Assembly (NCBI RefSeq): GCF_003205205.1
Contig: NZ_QJRL01000016.1
Location: 1-64,000 of the forward strand
Length of the DNA stretch: 64,000 nucleotides
Source: Pseudomonas sp. LB-090624
GTDB lineage: Bacteria; Pseudomonadota; Gammaproteobacteria; Pseudomonadales; Pseudomonadaceae
Reading direction: 5' to 3'
Positions 8,562-16,782 of the stretch are shown here, one piece after another. Both the position numbers and the translations under genes were made by a program. The notes under the pieces were generated by a model. That model did not search any database. It was given only the letters and a program-made list of their open reading frames with translations, and was not told the origin of the DNA. Numbering within the stretch: the stretch's first letter is position 1; the number at the start of each line of letters is the position of its first letter.

Positions 8562-8639
8562 GTTATTAGTCCGGTCGCCGCCAACGAAACGCGATGCCCG
8601 AAGCTGCCATTAATGCCGGGGAGGGCAGTTGCAAGCGCA

Positions 8640-8708
8640 ACGCGTAGGCCTTTGGCCGTAGGCACGGGGATGGAAGCCCGCAGGGCCAAGACCCCGACTC
8701 AGTCGGGG
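8640..8708. repeat. Structured non-coding element with perfect palindrome
   Basis: CCCCGACTCAGTCGGGG (8692-8708) is a perfect palindrome. Just before it lie GTAGGC repeated at 8644 and 8658 and GCCCGCAGGGC, itself a short hairpin. The block lies between the membrane-protein gene and a converging pseudogene and may be a bidirectional terminator. From memory, similar GGATGGAAGCCCG-containing blocks occur beside integrative elements of Pseudomonas; that link is inference. Confidence 0.5.
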
Positions 8709-9573
8709 CTTGGTTCACGACAGCCGTGCCGATGACCGCAGTCGCGCCAGTGGGCCTTCTCAGCCAACGGACTTTGCTGCAGTCGCGTCAAAATGGTGGT
8801 CGTGAACCTTCTGAATAGATCGATCATGGTATGGCTCGCGTAACCAGCACTACCATCCATCAAAGGCAGCAGCAGGCTTTGCGTGGAAAGATCCGAATTC
8901 TGGCTGTGCCTGAACTTGGCATGACGGCGGAAATAGGCAGCGAACTCAGAAGCCAGCGGATAGCGCAGGCGAGGGTAGTGAGGGCTTTCGAACCATGCTG
9001 GGGAAATCTGACTTGAGCCTGCCTCTGGAGAGCTGGCCTCGTCGGCTTTGAAGCTTGAAAACCTCAATTTAAGGGCCGATGTTGACCCCAACGCACGCAG
9101 TGGAGCGTCAGAGTAGATGGCCACGGCCGCGACGAGGAGCCATGGCTGCCACTGATTATCCTTCTGGGGCAATGACGTGGCTATTGACATCAGATCAGCC
9201 AGTTGTACCGGTGTGAAAGTCGTCCGGGCTATCCCTTGACGAACCTCGAAATCTCTAGGCTTTAGCGCACCGATCTCATTATCGTCTCGAGCACTGGGCA
9301 CACGATCTTGTAGTGCCTCGGGGTGAACTCCGGCCGTTGGCACTGCTTGGTCAGGAAGTCGATGCCCAGGCGCCAGGTTTGGAATGCTTCCAGTGCGGGA
9401 TCAAGGGTACCGAGCCGTGCGCGGACGTCATTATAGGCACGCAGCGTGGTCGGATCACCGGCTGTGGCTGCCTGCAGGCGTTCTAATCTGGCAGCCTGGC
9501 CCAAGCTGCATAGAAGCCAGAACTTGGCCGTGGAGTGCCAGCGCATGGATGTAAATTGTAGACACCGAAGCAT
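8699..9573 (-). pseudogene. Frameshifted hypothetical gene
   Basis: Two overlapping minus-strand frames (9573 down to 9262, and 9343 down to 8699) read as one protein if a frameshift near 9300 is bridged: the first contains LQAATAGDPTTLRAYNDVRA and TWRLGIDFLTKQCQRPEF, the second FTPVQLADLMSIATSL and HTMIDLFRRFTTTIL. Both have protein-like composition, whereas the alternative frames do not. The joined product would be about 290 aa. I do not recognise the family. The C-terminus runs into the palindrome at 8692-8708, so the 3' end could be a chance join. Its position among other broken genes supports decay. Confidence 0.5.
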
Positions 9574-10062
9574 GTTGACGGATGCGGAATCAGATTTAGG
9601 GCGCTTGAGGCGCGGGGATCAATTTGGCTGAACTAGACGGTAGAATTTCGGATGGGATCTCTAGCTGCTGGATTATGGTTTTCAAACCGGGCAATCAGGG
9701 GTGGTGAGGCTGGTAAAGCTGAGAAGGTACTGGACGGATTAGGGGTGTATGGCCAGTTCACACAAAGTCTGGTTTTCGGGGGCTGGTGACTCAGCAGGCA
9801 CCATTACTCACACATGCCATTTAACATAATATGGATTATGGGCAGTTTTGTATGGAGGTGCCAGGGCCGTGGGTGGGTAGATTTGAAGCCAGGCCCCTGG
9901 CCTCGATCACTGGGTCGCAGATCGAGCTTGAACCTCAGCGATGTAACTCAGCACGAATGGATCCTACGAGCCTCGTTCCTTGTAGTAGCCACCTACGTTG
10001 GCCAACGTTCACCGCAGTAAACTCATCAATACTGGCTCAGAAAATTTCCAGCTGGCCGACTC
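9574..10062. other. No gene seen
   Basis: About 490 bp without a supported gene. The frames present (for example 9814-10085) lack ribosome sites and protein-like composition, and I find no hairpin or repeat worth naming. The stretch lies between two decayed genes and is probably eroded sequence. Confidence 0.5.
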
Positions 10063-10451
10063 CTAGTGATACCGGCTACTGGTGAACACATCGCGATACT
10101 TCTCGAATGAGTGTTCCTGGCTAATCAGGGCTAGGCTCTTGCGAATAGCTGCAGGCATCGCGTGAAATAGTATCAGCAGATCGTGAGCGTCACGCTTTTG
10201 TTTGGATGGGATCTTGCCGATCGACTGCAGGTAATGGTGAGCCATTTTGAGTGCTTCGACGTCAAGCTATAGGTTTCGCCGGACGCACCTCCATGCTGAT
10301 CTGGCACGAAAATAAAGCTTTTTAGCAGGATTTCCATACCGATCGCTCCATTGCCCAGGGCGACATGCGGGAGGTTTTGGGCGTCTAGAAGCTCAGCGGC
10401 CTTGAGGTAGTTATGGGCGCTTTCTAGCATCCAGCCTTGAAAGTGAGTCAT
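10063..10451 (-). pseudogene. HEPN-like protein remnant, frameshifted and truncated
   Basis: The start MTHFQGWMLESAHNYLKAAE is followed by LGNGAIGMEILLKSFIF. A shift of one base near 10265 then brings LDVEALKMAHHYL and KRDAHDLLILFHAMPAAIRK into frame. HEPN proteins typically pair an early helix with an HDL or similar motif followed by LF and a final RY-containing segment; here HDLLILFHAM and VFTSSRYH fit, but the frame stops just after this RY. The 3' portion is therefore missing or replaced. HEPN proteins are often RNases in toxin-antitoxin or defence systems, but most are uncharacterised. The assignment is by motif only. Confidence 0.5.
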
Positions 10452-10485
10452 TAAATGGTGCTCCTTGATGGTAACTGCCGCCGGA

Positions 10486-10570
10486 GGTAGCTCAGTCTTG
10501 AACGCTAGCGTGCAAACGTGGACGTTAGCGATAACGCATGAGCTACCCCTAGCTAAATAGATGAGCTACC
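10486..10570. repeat. Three copies of a 9-bp motif
   Basis: GGTAGCTCA at 10486-10494 and its complement TGAGCTACC at 10539-10547 and 10562-10570. The spacing and orientation (one inverted, two direct copies 23 bp apart) suggest a protein-binding region or a foldable leader in front of the HEPN remnant. The function is unknown. Confidence 0.5.
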
Positions 10571-10598
10571 CTGCCCTTATAATATGAACGCAAGGGAT

Positions 10599-10628
10599 AA
10601 CTACGCTAAATAGTCATTTAGTGTAGTT
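10599..10628. repeat. 30-bp imperfect inverted repeat
   Basis: AACTACGCTAAAT and ATTTAGTGTAGTT pair with one mismatch around a 4-nt centre. It lies in an A+T-rich gap between two broken minus-strand genes and could be a terminator for the upstream outer-membrane gene, or an operator. No T-run follows on the minus strand, which argues against a simple terminator. Confidence 0.5.
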
Positions 10629-10662
10629 ACATTTCTTTACAGCCATGCGCTAAAGCGCTCAA

Positions 10663-11043
10663 TCAGAAAGCGACGGCTACACGCAAGTTTATTCGGTTCT
10701 GCTCCTTGAAGCCGCCACTGACGTTTATATCCCTTCCATAAAGCGCCATAAGATGCAGCCGCGGATCCAGCTGATAGCCTACCCCAGCAGTAAATTTGGT
10801 CTCGGTGGCTCGACCAGTAGCTTGATTCCCATCGACATCGACATCGACCGCGCCGATCCACTAATGCGCGATGCCCACCCTTAGGTCGAGTGCAGGACTG
10901 ACGTGGTATCGTCCGAACGCCTGAACTTTGCTGGAGTTGTTCAGTCGTGCGAAGTTTCCTTCTCTAGGTGTATGCCGACCGTAATCAGTATTTCGGGAAC
11001 GGTTCACTGCTTCCCAAAACCTCGATAGCAACACGAATGCCAA
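10663..11043 (-). pseudogene. Outer-membrane beta-barrel gene remnant with in-frame stop
   Basis: One minus-strand frame reads SKVQAFGRYHVSPALDLRVG, then IAH, an in-frame TAG, then WIGAVDVDVDGNQATGRA and on to GVGYQLDPRLHLMALYGRDI, ending NLRVAVAF at a TGA. The alternating pattern and the terminal Phe are typical of outer-membrane beta-barrels, and the text recalls the 'MetA-pathway of phenol degradation' transporter group. The TAG at about 10857 breaks the frame, and the N-terminal two thirds are missing. Called pseudogene because of both defects. Confidence 0.65.
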
Positions 11044-11274
11044 CTTGACTGTTCAACTCAAGACAAATTAAATCCTTTAAATTCAGTAAGATACAGCCAA
11101 TCAGAAAGGTCTCCAGAGGACGAGCTTCTTCCCGCTTGGCCATTACGTCAGCAGTGATTCAAATTGACCCATTCACTATGAATCACTGATCGCGAGACGC
11201 AGAGCACCCTGGACGCCAAACCCGAAAAGTCTTCGCCCGGAAGAACTTCAGGTGCGCTACTGTCTAAATTCCTG

Positions 11275-12198
11275 TCATACGAGCCCGCCAAACCGCTTGT
11301 AAAAACTCTCGTTAACATCCGGCAACGGCCCATCCGCTGTCTCCAGCGCGGCATTCAGCCATGCCTCGGCCTTGGCAAACACCAAGCGATAGAGGTTGCG
11401 GCACAATTGGCGCGCCGCCCTTCCCTCCCAATCACCGGGCAGCAGTTCGTCAGGCAGTTGTGGGTCACGGAGCAGCAGCCTGCGGTACTCGTGGATCAGC
11501 AGCGTGCGCGCCAGGAAGCAATCCTGTGGCCCCAGCTCATCCTGCTCCTTCAGGCTTTGCCATAACGGCCGGAACAGCTGGATGAATTCGCTGTACTGCT
11601 GCCCCAGTTCGTCGATGCGCCAACTTTCCCTTACCTGTGCACGCATGGCCTTGGATGCCAGGACTTCCTGGGTGTGGGTTTCGAAGACGATGCTGTCGTC
11701 GTCGGCTTCCAGTTCGCGCAGAGTGGTGGCGAGGTCACCGCGATCGGCGCGCGGGCTGCCGAGCAGGTTCGGTGCCATCGCCCCGAAGCCCTGCCATTCC
11801 AGTTCTTCGCGCACGGCCTTGCGTTTGCCCGCATCGAGTTGCGACAGCAGCACCAGGGTCCAGGCGCCGTCCCAAGCTGGCTGGCTTGCGCTGTAGACGC
11901 GTTTGAACGCTTTCTCAAAGCGCCGGCGCCCCGTCCCCGTCAGGCTGTAGTAGCTGCGCCGGCCAACCTTTTCAGCGGTCAACCAGCCTTCCTTGGTCAG
12001 CCGGAAAATCGACGTGCGGATGAGGCGTTCATTGATGCCGATTGGCTCCAGCAGGTTGATCAGGCTTCCCAGCCAGACAGTCCCGCCGTGAGGTTCGATG
12101 GCATCGCCGTACAGCGTGATGATCAGGGAGCTGGCGCGGATCGGCGTCTGCTCCTGGAAGCGGGTGATCAGCGTATTCAGTGGGGCAAGATTGCTCAT
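11275..12198 (-). CDS. paaX: PaaX, phenylacetyl-CoA-responsive repressor
   Basis: A 307-residue regulator of the PaaX family, which represses paa promoters and is released by phenylacetyl-CoA. The N-terminal winged helix is visible (PIRASSLIITLYGDAIEPHG, then ERLIRTSIFRLTKEGWL), followed by the family's RRSYYSLTGTGRRRF wing and a ligand-binding and dimerisation C-terminal domain. Length equals that of known P. putida homologues. The start is MSNLAPLN; the open frame continues upstream for 54 codons into unlikely sequence. It lies 77 bp downstream of paaY on the same strand, divergent from paaFGHIJK, as in other P. putida clusters. Candidate PaaX operators lie in the paaY-paaF gap and upstream of paaA. 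Confidence 0.95.
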   Translation of the reverse strand: MSNLAPLNTLITRFQEQTPIRASSLIITLYGDAIEPHGGTVWLGSLINLLEPIGINERLIRTSIFRLTKEGWLTAEKVGRRSYYSLTGTGRRRFEKAFKRVYSASQPAWDGAWTLVLLSQLDAGKRKAVREELEWQGFGAMAPNLLGSPRADRGDLATTLRELEADDDSIVFETHTQEVLASKAMRAQVRESWRIDELGQQYSEFIQLFRPLWQSLKEQDELGPQDCFLARTLLIHEYRRLLLRDPQLPDELLPGDWEGRAARQLCRNLYRLVFAKAEAWLNAALETADGPLPDVNESFYKRFGGLV

Positions 12199-12275
12199 GG
12201 GCGAACTGTGCGCGGATAAAGTGCCGACTATACCTGCGCGGCGGGCCGCCTGGCCATTGCGTGTCGCGGCCAGGC

Positions 12276-12875
12276 TCATGCGCTTGCCTGGCTTTTGGGG
12301 CGTACTCCAGTGTCTTCCATGCGTGGCCGCCCTGGCTCGGCCTCGCTCAGTGGCGGGCATTCGACCATGCTGTGCATGCAGCGCTGCGCCAAATACTGGT
12401 ACTCCGCCGTCCCGCGCTGTTTCCAGGCGAGCTCCTGATCAGTCAGCGGGCGTTTGACCTGCGCGGGTGAACCCATTACCAAGCTTTGCGCTGCACATTC
12501 AAAGCCGGCTTTGACGAAGGCCGTGGCCGCGACAATGCAGCGTGGCGCGATATGCGCACCATCCATCACCACCGCGTTCATGCCGATCAACGCGTCTTCC
12601 CCCACACGACAGCCATGCAGCACAGCGCCATGGCCGACGTGGCCGTTGCGCTCTACCACGGTGTCGCCACCCGGGAATCCATGCATCACGCAAGTGTCCT
12701 GCACGTTGGCGCCCTCCTCCAGCACGATACGGCCGAAGTCGCCCCTGAGCGACGCCAGCGGGCCGATGTAGCAACCGGGGCCGACGATGACGTCACCGAT
12801 CAGTACCGCACTGGGGTGCACATAGGCTGTTGGGTGGACCACAGGCGTCAGCCCGTCCAGGCGATAGCAAGGCAT
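12276..12875 (-). CDS. paaY: PaaY, hexapeptide-repeat thioesterase-type protein
   Basis: A 199-residue left-handed beta-helix protein of the gamma-carbonic-anhydrase group, with repeated hexapeptides such as VIVGPGCYIGPLASLRGDFG and the metal-binding pattern in NGHVGHGAVLHGC. PaaY has been shown elsewhere to hydrolyse CoA esters that arise when the ring-oxygenated intermediates stall, so a salvage role is expected. The ribosome site GAGGAGC lies 8 bases upstream of the ATG. It is the promoter-proximal gene of the paaY-paaX unit, transcribed away from paaF across a 354-bp regulatory gap. Confidence 0.93.
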   Translation of the reverse strand: MPCYRLDGLTPVVHPTAYVHPSAVLIGDVIVGPGCYIGPLASLRGDFGRIVLEEGANVQDTCVMHGFPGGDTVVERNGHVGHGAVLHGCRVGEDALIGMNAVVMDGAHIAPRCIVAATAFVKAGFECAAQSLVMGSPAQVKRPLTDQELAWKQRGTAEYQYLAQRCMHSMVECPPLSEAEPGRPRMEDTGVRPKSQASA

Positions 12876-12913
12876 GCCAAAAGCTCCTCAAGTGATTTGA
12901 TGTGTAACTTGAT

Positions 12914-12957
12914 CTTGTATCTCAACATATCGGCAAGTCAATTACAGGTTTTGTATC
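12914..12957 (-). promoter_or_regulatory. Probable paaY promoter with PaaX-like motif
   Basis: On the minus strand, TTGACT (12941-12936) and TACAAG (12919-12914) are separated by 16 bp and could be -35 and -10 boxes for paaY. Immediately upstream on the same strand lies the 10-mer found at the paaA promoter (GTTTTGTATC on the plus strand, 12948-12957). The shared 10-mer suggests a PaaX operator. Confidence 0.5.
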
Positions 12958-13077
12958 ATGTCAGGAAAATATGGATATGGGCTAGTAAATGCCGCCAAGT
13001 GCTTCGATGATGCAATGAAAGCCCGTAGAAATGGCAGGAATGAGTGACTAGATTAGACGCCAGACCCTACATGAACA

Positions 13078-13122
13078 GATACGGAAAACAAATTTCAACG
13101 TTGCGTATCCGTATCGTATGGT
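13078..13122 (+). promoter_or_regulatory. Probable paaF promoter with PaaX-like motif
   Basis: TTCAAC (13094-13099) and TATGGT (13117-13122) are 17 bp apart. The spacer holds ACGTTGCGTATCCGTATCG, nearly the same as ACGTTGCGTTTTGTATCG at paaA, with the same position relative to the boxes. A GATACGG half-like element begins at 13078. The arrangement fits repression by PaaX over the core promoter. The 5' leader is about 100 bases. Confidence 0.6.
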
Positions 13123-13229
13123 GCATATACTCATTGCACCTGAGCGTGCTCCCGATCACGCCTCTGCAAAAAAACTCCAAGAAATGCCGGCATCACGACG
13201 TGCCGTGCGTGCAGCCAGAGGAACCCGTT

Positions 13230-14003
13230 ATGCCCCGATATCTCGACGTGCAGGCGCCTGAATTCGGCGTACAGCTCATCACCCTGCAGCGGCCCGAGGC
13301 GTTGAACGCTCTGTGTACCGAGCTTCTGGAAGCGCTGGCCGCTGCGCTGAAGGTCGCCGAGCACGACGAGCAGATTGGCGCCGTCGTTATTACCGGTAGC
13401 ACGAAGGCGTTCGCTGCCGGCGCCGATATCCGCGAGATGGCCGAGCGAGATCTGGTCGGGATCCTCAATGACCCCCGCGTAGGCCACTGGCAAAGCATCG
13501 CTGCCTTCGCCAAGCCGCTGGTTGCTGCCGTCAACGGTTATGCCCTGGGTGGCGGTTGCGAGCTCGTGATGTGCGCCGACATCGTTATTGCCGGCACAGA
13601 CGCCCGTTTCGGTCAGCCGGAGATCAACCTCGGCATCATCCCTGGCGCCGGGGGCACACAGCGCCTGTTGCGGGCGGTAGGCAAGCCCCTGGCAATGCAG
13701 ATGGTGCTGACCGGCGAAGCGATAACCGCCCGCCACGCTCAACAGGCCGGGATGGTCAGTGAAGTCACCCAGCCCGAATTCACCGTGGAGCGCGCCTTGC
13801 AGGTTGCCCGCTGCGTTGCCGCCAAGGCGCCACTGGCCGTGCGCCTGGCCAAGGAGGCTGTGCTCAAGGCCGGTGATACCGACCTGGCCAGCGGCCTGCG
13901 CTTTGAACGCCATGCCTTCACCCTGCTGGCCGGCACTGCCGACCGCGATGAAGGCATCCAGGCCTTTCAGGAAAAACGCCAGGCCCGCTTCCAGGGCCGC
14001 TGA
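13230..14003 (+). CDS. paaF: PaaF, 2,3-dehydroadipyl-CoA hydratase
   Basis: A 257-residue enoyl-CoA hydratase of the crotonase superfamily. It hydrates 2,3-dehydroadipyl-CoA to 3-hydroxyadipyl-CoA in the lower phenylacetate pathway. Crotonase signatures are present: KAFAAGADIREM (oxyanion-hole segment), NGYALGGGCELVMCADI, and FGQPEINLGIIPGAGGTQRL with the paired acidic residues used by hydratases. The start is the ATG after GAACCCGTT; an upstream in-frame extension would be too long for the family. It is the first gene of the paaFGHIJK operon, immediately downstream of the candidate PaaX-controlled promoter. Confidence 0.95.
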   Translation: MPRYLDVQAPEFGVQLITLQRPEALNALCTELLEALAAALKVAEHDEQIGAVVITGSTKAFAAGADIREMAERDLVGILNDPRVGHWQSIAAFAKPLVAAVNGYALGGGCELVMCADIVIAGTDARFGQPEINLGIIPGAGGTQRLLRAVGKPLAMQMVLTGEAITARHAQQAGMVSEVTQPEFTVERALQVARCVAAKAPLAVRLAKEAVLKAGDTDLASGLRFERHAFTLLAGTADRDEGIQAFQEKRQARFQGR

Positions 14004-14037
14004 TCATCAACCCCTCGACTGACGGAGCGAGTCTGTC

Positions 14038-14829
14038 ATGACTTTCCAGCACATCCTGTTTTCCATCGACGACGGCGTTGCCTTCCTTTCACTGAACCGC
14101 CCCGAGCAACTGAACAGCTTCAACACCGCCATGCACCAGGAGGTGCGTGAGGCGCTAAAGCAAGTACGCCAGAGCAGTGAAGCGCGCGTGCTGTTACTGA
14201 CAGCCGAAGGCCGCGGTTTCTGTGCTGGCCAGGATCTATCAGACCGCAACGTCGCACCGGGCGCCGAAATGCCAGACCTCGGCGAGTCGATCGACAAGTT
14301 CTACAACCCGCTGGTGCGCACCCTGCGTGACCTGCCGCTGCCGGTGATCTGTGCGGTCAACGGCGTGGCTGCTGGCGCAGGCGCCAATATCCCTCTGGCC
14401 TGTGATCTGGTATTGGCCGCCCGTTCTGCCAGCTTCATCCAGGCCTTCTGCAAGATCGGCCTGGTGCCGGACTCCGGCGGTACCTGGTTGCTCCCGCGCC
14501 TGGTCGGCATGGCGCGGGCCAAAGCCCTGGCCATGCTGGGCGAGCGTCTTGGCGCCGAACAGGCGCAGCAGTGGGGGTTGATCCATCGTGTGGTAGACGA
14601 CGCCGCATTGCGTGACGAAGCCCTCACCCTCGCCCGCCAGCTTGCGACCCAGCCTACCTACGGCCTGGCGCTGATCAAGCGCGGTCTCAACGCCAGTTTC
14701 GACAACGGCTTCGATGAGCAGCTTGAACTGGAGCGCGACCTGCAGCGCCTGGCCGGGCGTAGTGAGGACTACCGCGAAGGCGTGAGCGCCTTCATGGACA
14801 AACGCACGCCGGCTTTCAAGGGGCACTGA
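14038..14829 (+). CDS. paaG: PaaG, ring-1,2-epoxyphenylacetyl-CoA isomerase
   Basis: A 263-residue crotonase-fold enzyme that isomerises the ring epoxide to the oxepin-CoA and also shifts the double bond later in the pathway. Motifs: RGFCAGQDLSDRN (oxyanion hole) and GVAAGAGANIPLACDLV, then KIGLVPDSGGTWLLPRLVG, where the conserved Asp typical of PaaG replaces the hydratase Glu. A ribosome site GGAG lies upstream. The 34-bp gap to paaF and the 2-bp gap to paaH place it firmly in the operon. Confidence 0.95.
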   Translation: MTFQHILFSIDDGVAFLSLNRPEQLNSFNTAMHQEVREALKQVRQSSEARVLLLTAEGRGFCAGQDLSDRNVAPGAEMPDLGESIDKFYNPLVRTLRDLPLPVICAVNGVAAGAGANIPLACDLVLAARSASFIQAFCKIGLVPDSGGTWLLPRLVGMARAKALAMLGERLGAEQAQQWGLIHRVVDDAALRDEALTLARQLATQPTYGLALIKRGLNASFDNGFDEQLELERDLQRLAGRSEDYREGVSAFMDKRTPAFKGH

Positions 14830-14831
14830 AC

Positions 14832-16349
14832 ATGGAAGCACTCGCAAGCAATGCGCTGGTGGCGGTGATCGGTGCCGGCGCCATGGGGGCCGGCATCGCA
14901 CAGGTCGCGGCCCAGGCCGGCCACCCGGTAAAGCTCTACGACAACCGGCCGGGCGCTGCCGCCCAAGCCATGGCAGGCATTGATCGGCAATTGGGTCGGC
15001 TGGTAGAAAAAGGCAAGCTGTCAGCCAATGAGCGCGAAGTCATCAGCGCCCGGCTATGCCCAGTCGATAGCCTTGAGGCGCTGGCTGACGCCGGCCTGGT
15101 GATCGAAGCGATTGTCGAGCACCTGCAGGTCAAGCAGGCACTGTTCAGTCAGCTTGAAACCCTGTGCGCCGCCGATTGCATCCTCGCCAGCAATACGTCG
15201 TCGCTGTCCATCACCAGCCTCGCTGCCGGCCTGAAGCGCCCGCAGCAGGTGGTTGGCATGCACTTCTTCAACCCAGCACCGTTGATGGCGCTGGTCGAGG
15301 TAGTGTCCGGCCTGGCAACCGACCCTGAGGTGGCCGCCCGCATCTATGCGACCGCCCAGGCTTGGGGCAAGCAGCCAGTGCACACGCGCTCTACCCCTGG
15401 CTTCATCGTCAACCGGGTGGCGCGGCCGTTCTATGCCGAAAGCCTGCGGCTATTGCAAGAAGGCGCTGCGGATTGTGCCAGCCTCGATGCGCTGTTGCGT
15501 GACGCAGGTGGTTTTCGCATGGGCGCGTTCGAACTCACCGACCTGATCGGCCACGACGTCAACTATGCCGTCACCTGTTCGGTATTCGAGGCGTTCTATG
15601 GCGATTTCCGCTTCCAGCCTTCGCTGGTGCAGAAAGAACTGGTAGACGCTGGCCGCCTTGGTCGCAAAGCCGGCCAAGGCTTCTATAGCTATGCCGAGGG
15701 TGCCGAACGCCCCCAGCCAGCCGAGCTGACCAGCAATGCCAGCGTTGCGGCCTGTGTCATCGAGGGTAGCCTCGGGGTGATGCAGCCGCTGGTCGAGCGC
15801 CTGCGCCATAGCGGCATTGCCGTGGCCCAGCGTGCCGGCACTGGCCTGATCCAGGTGGGCGATGCCACCCTGGCCCTGTCCGATGGCCGCCTGGCCAGCC
15901 AGCGCGCCCGCGAAGACGGCCTGCGCAACCTGGTGCTGCTCGACCTGGCGCTGGATTACAGCAGCGCCACCCGCCTCGCCATCAGCTGGTCCGCCGATAC
16001 CACTAGCAGCGCCCGCGACCAAGCCGTAGCCCTGCTGCAGCGTGCCGGCCTGAAGGTGACCGGCGTCGCCGACCTGCCCGGCCTGGTGGTACTGCGCACC
16101 GTGGCCATGCTCGCCAACGAAGCCGCCGATGCGGTGCTGCAGGGTGTCGGCAGCGCTGCCGACATCGACCTGGCCATGCGTGCCGGTGTCAATTACCCCC
16201 GCGGCCCGCTGGCCTGGGCCGCAGACATCGGCCTTGCCCACACCCTGGCCGTGCTCGACAACCTGCAGCGCAGCTACGGTGAAAACCGCTATCGCCCTTC
16301 CCTGCTGTTACGCCGCTGCGAAGCCAAAGGAGGCACCCTGCATGACTGA
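14832..16349 (+). CDS. paaH: PaaH, 3-hydroxyadipyl-CoA dehydrogenase
   Basis: A 505-residue NAD-dependent dehydrogenase that oxidises 3-hydroxyadipyl-CoA to 3-oxoadipyl-CoA. The N-terminal Rossmann fold has VAVIGAGAMGAGIAQVAAQA. The central part shows the 3-hydroxyacyl-CoA dehydrogenase signature, HFFNPAPLMALVEVVSG with the catalytic His and TRSTPGFIVNRVARPFY. Two C-terminal 3HCDH-type domains follow, as usual for PaaH, which is longer than simple FadB dehydrogenase domains. The stop overlaps the paaI start by 8 bp, suggesting coupled translation. Confidence 0.95.
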   Translation: MEALASNALVAVIGAGAMGAGIAQVAAQAGHPVKLYDNRPGAAAQAMAGIDRQLGRLVEKGKLSANEREVISARLCPVDSLEALADAGLVIEAIVEHLQVKQALFSQLETLCAADCILASNTSSLSITSLAAGLKRPQQVVGMHFFNPAPLMALVEVVSGLATDPEVAARIYATAQAWGKQPVHTRSTPGFIVNRVARPFYAESLRLLQEGAADCASLDALLRDAGGFRMGAFELTDLIGHDVNYAVTCSVFEAFYGDFRFQPSLVQKELVDAGRLGRKAGQGFYSYAEGAERPQPAELTSNASVAACVIEGSLGVMQPLVERLRHSGIAVAQRAGTGLIQVGDATLALSDGRLASQRAREDGLRNLVLLDLALDYSSATRLAISWSADTTSSARDQAVALLQRAGLKVTGVADLPGLVVLRTVAMLANEAADAVLQGVGSAADIDLAMRAGVNYPRGPLAWAADIGLAHTLAVLDNLQRSYGENRYRPSLLLRRCEAKGGTLHD

Positions 16350-16782
16350 CGTGCAACTGGCACAAGCTTGTGCCGACGCCATGTACGCCCGCGATCAGGC
16401 TACCCAGGGCCTGGGCATCACCCTGCTGGATGCCGGGCCAGGCCGGGCAACCCTGCGCATGCCGGTACGCGGCGACATGATCCAGGGCCACGGCACCTGC
16501 CATGGCGGTTTCATGTTCGCCTTGGCCGACTCGGCCTTCGCCTTCGCCTGCAACAGCTACGACCAGGCCACCGTGGCGCTGGGTTGCAGCATCGACTACC
16601 TGGCGCCGGCGTTGCGCGACGACGTGCTTACCGCCTACGCCAGCGAGGTCAGCCGTAAAGGCCGAACTGGCTTGTACGACGTGCGCATCGACAACCAGCG
16701 AGGTGAGCTGGTGGCGATGTTCCATGGCAAATCCTACAAAGTGCGCGGCACCGTGCTGGCGCAGGAGACGCAAGATGACTGA
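16342..16782 (+). CDS. paaI: PaaI, hydroxyphenylacetyl-CoA thioesterase
   Basis: A 146-residue hot-dog-fold thioesterase. PaaI hydrolyses hydroxyphenylacetyl-CoA and related trapped thioesters, freeing CoA when the ring epoxide is misprocessed. The family's HGTCHGGFMFALADSAFAFA segment with the catalytic Asp is present, as is the closing NPTK-equivalent GKSYKVRGTV. The start ATG lies inside the end of paaH, after AGGAGG. The gene overlaps paaJ by 8 bp. Length is normal for the family. Confidence 0.95.
   Translation: MTDVQLAQACADAMYARDQATQGLGITLLDAGPGRATLRMPVRGDMIQGHGTCHGGFMFALADSAFAFACNSYDQATVALGCSIDYLAPALRDDVLTAYASEVSRKGRTGLYDVRIDNQRGELVAMFHGKSYKVRGTVLAQETQDD

Noticed and set aside
9814..10085. 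Two plus-strand frames between decayed genes
   Set aside because: No ribosome site, low complexity, and no homology that I recognise.
12870..13230. CRISPR or tandem repeat array in the paaY-paaF gap
   Set aside because: The repeated GATAC-type motifs are few and irregular; they fit operator sites and not an array.
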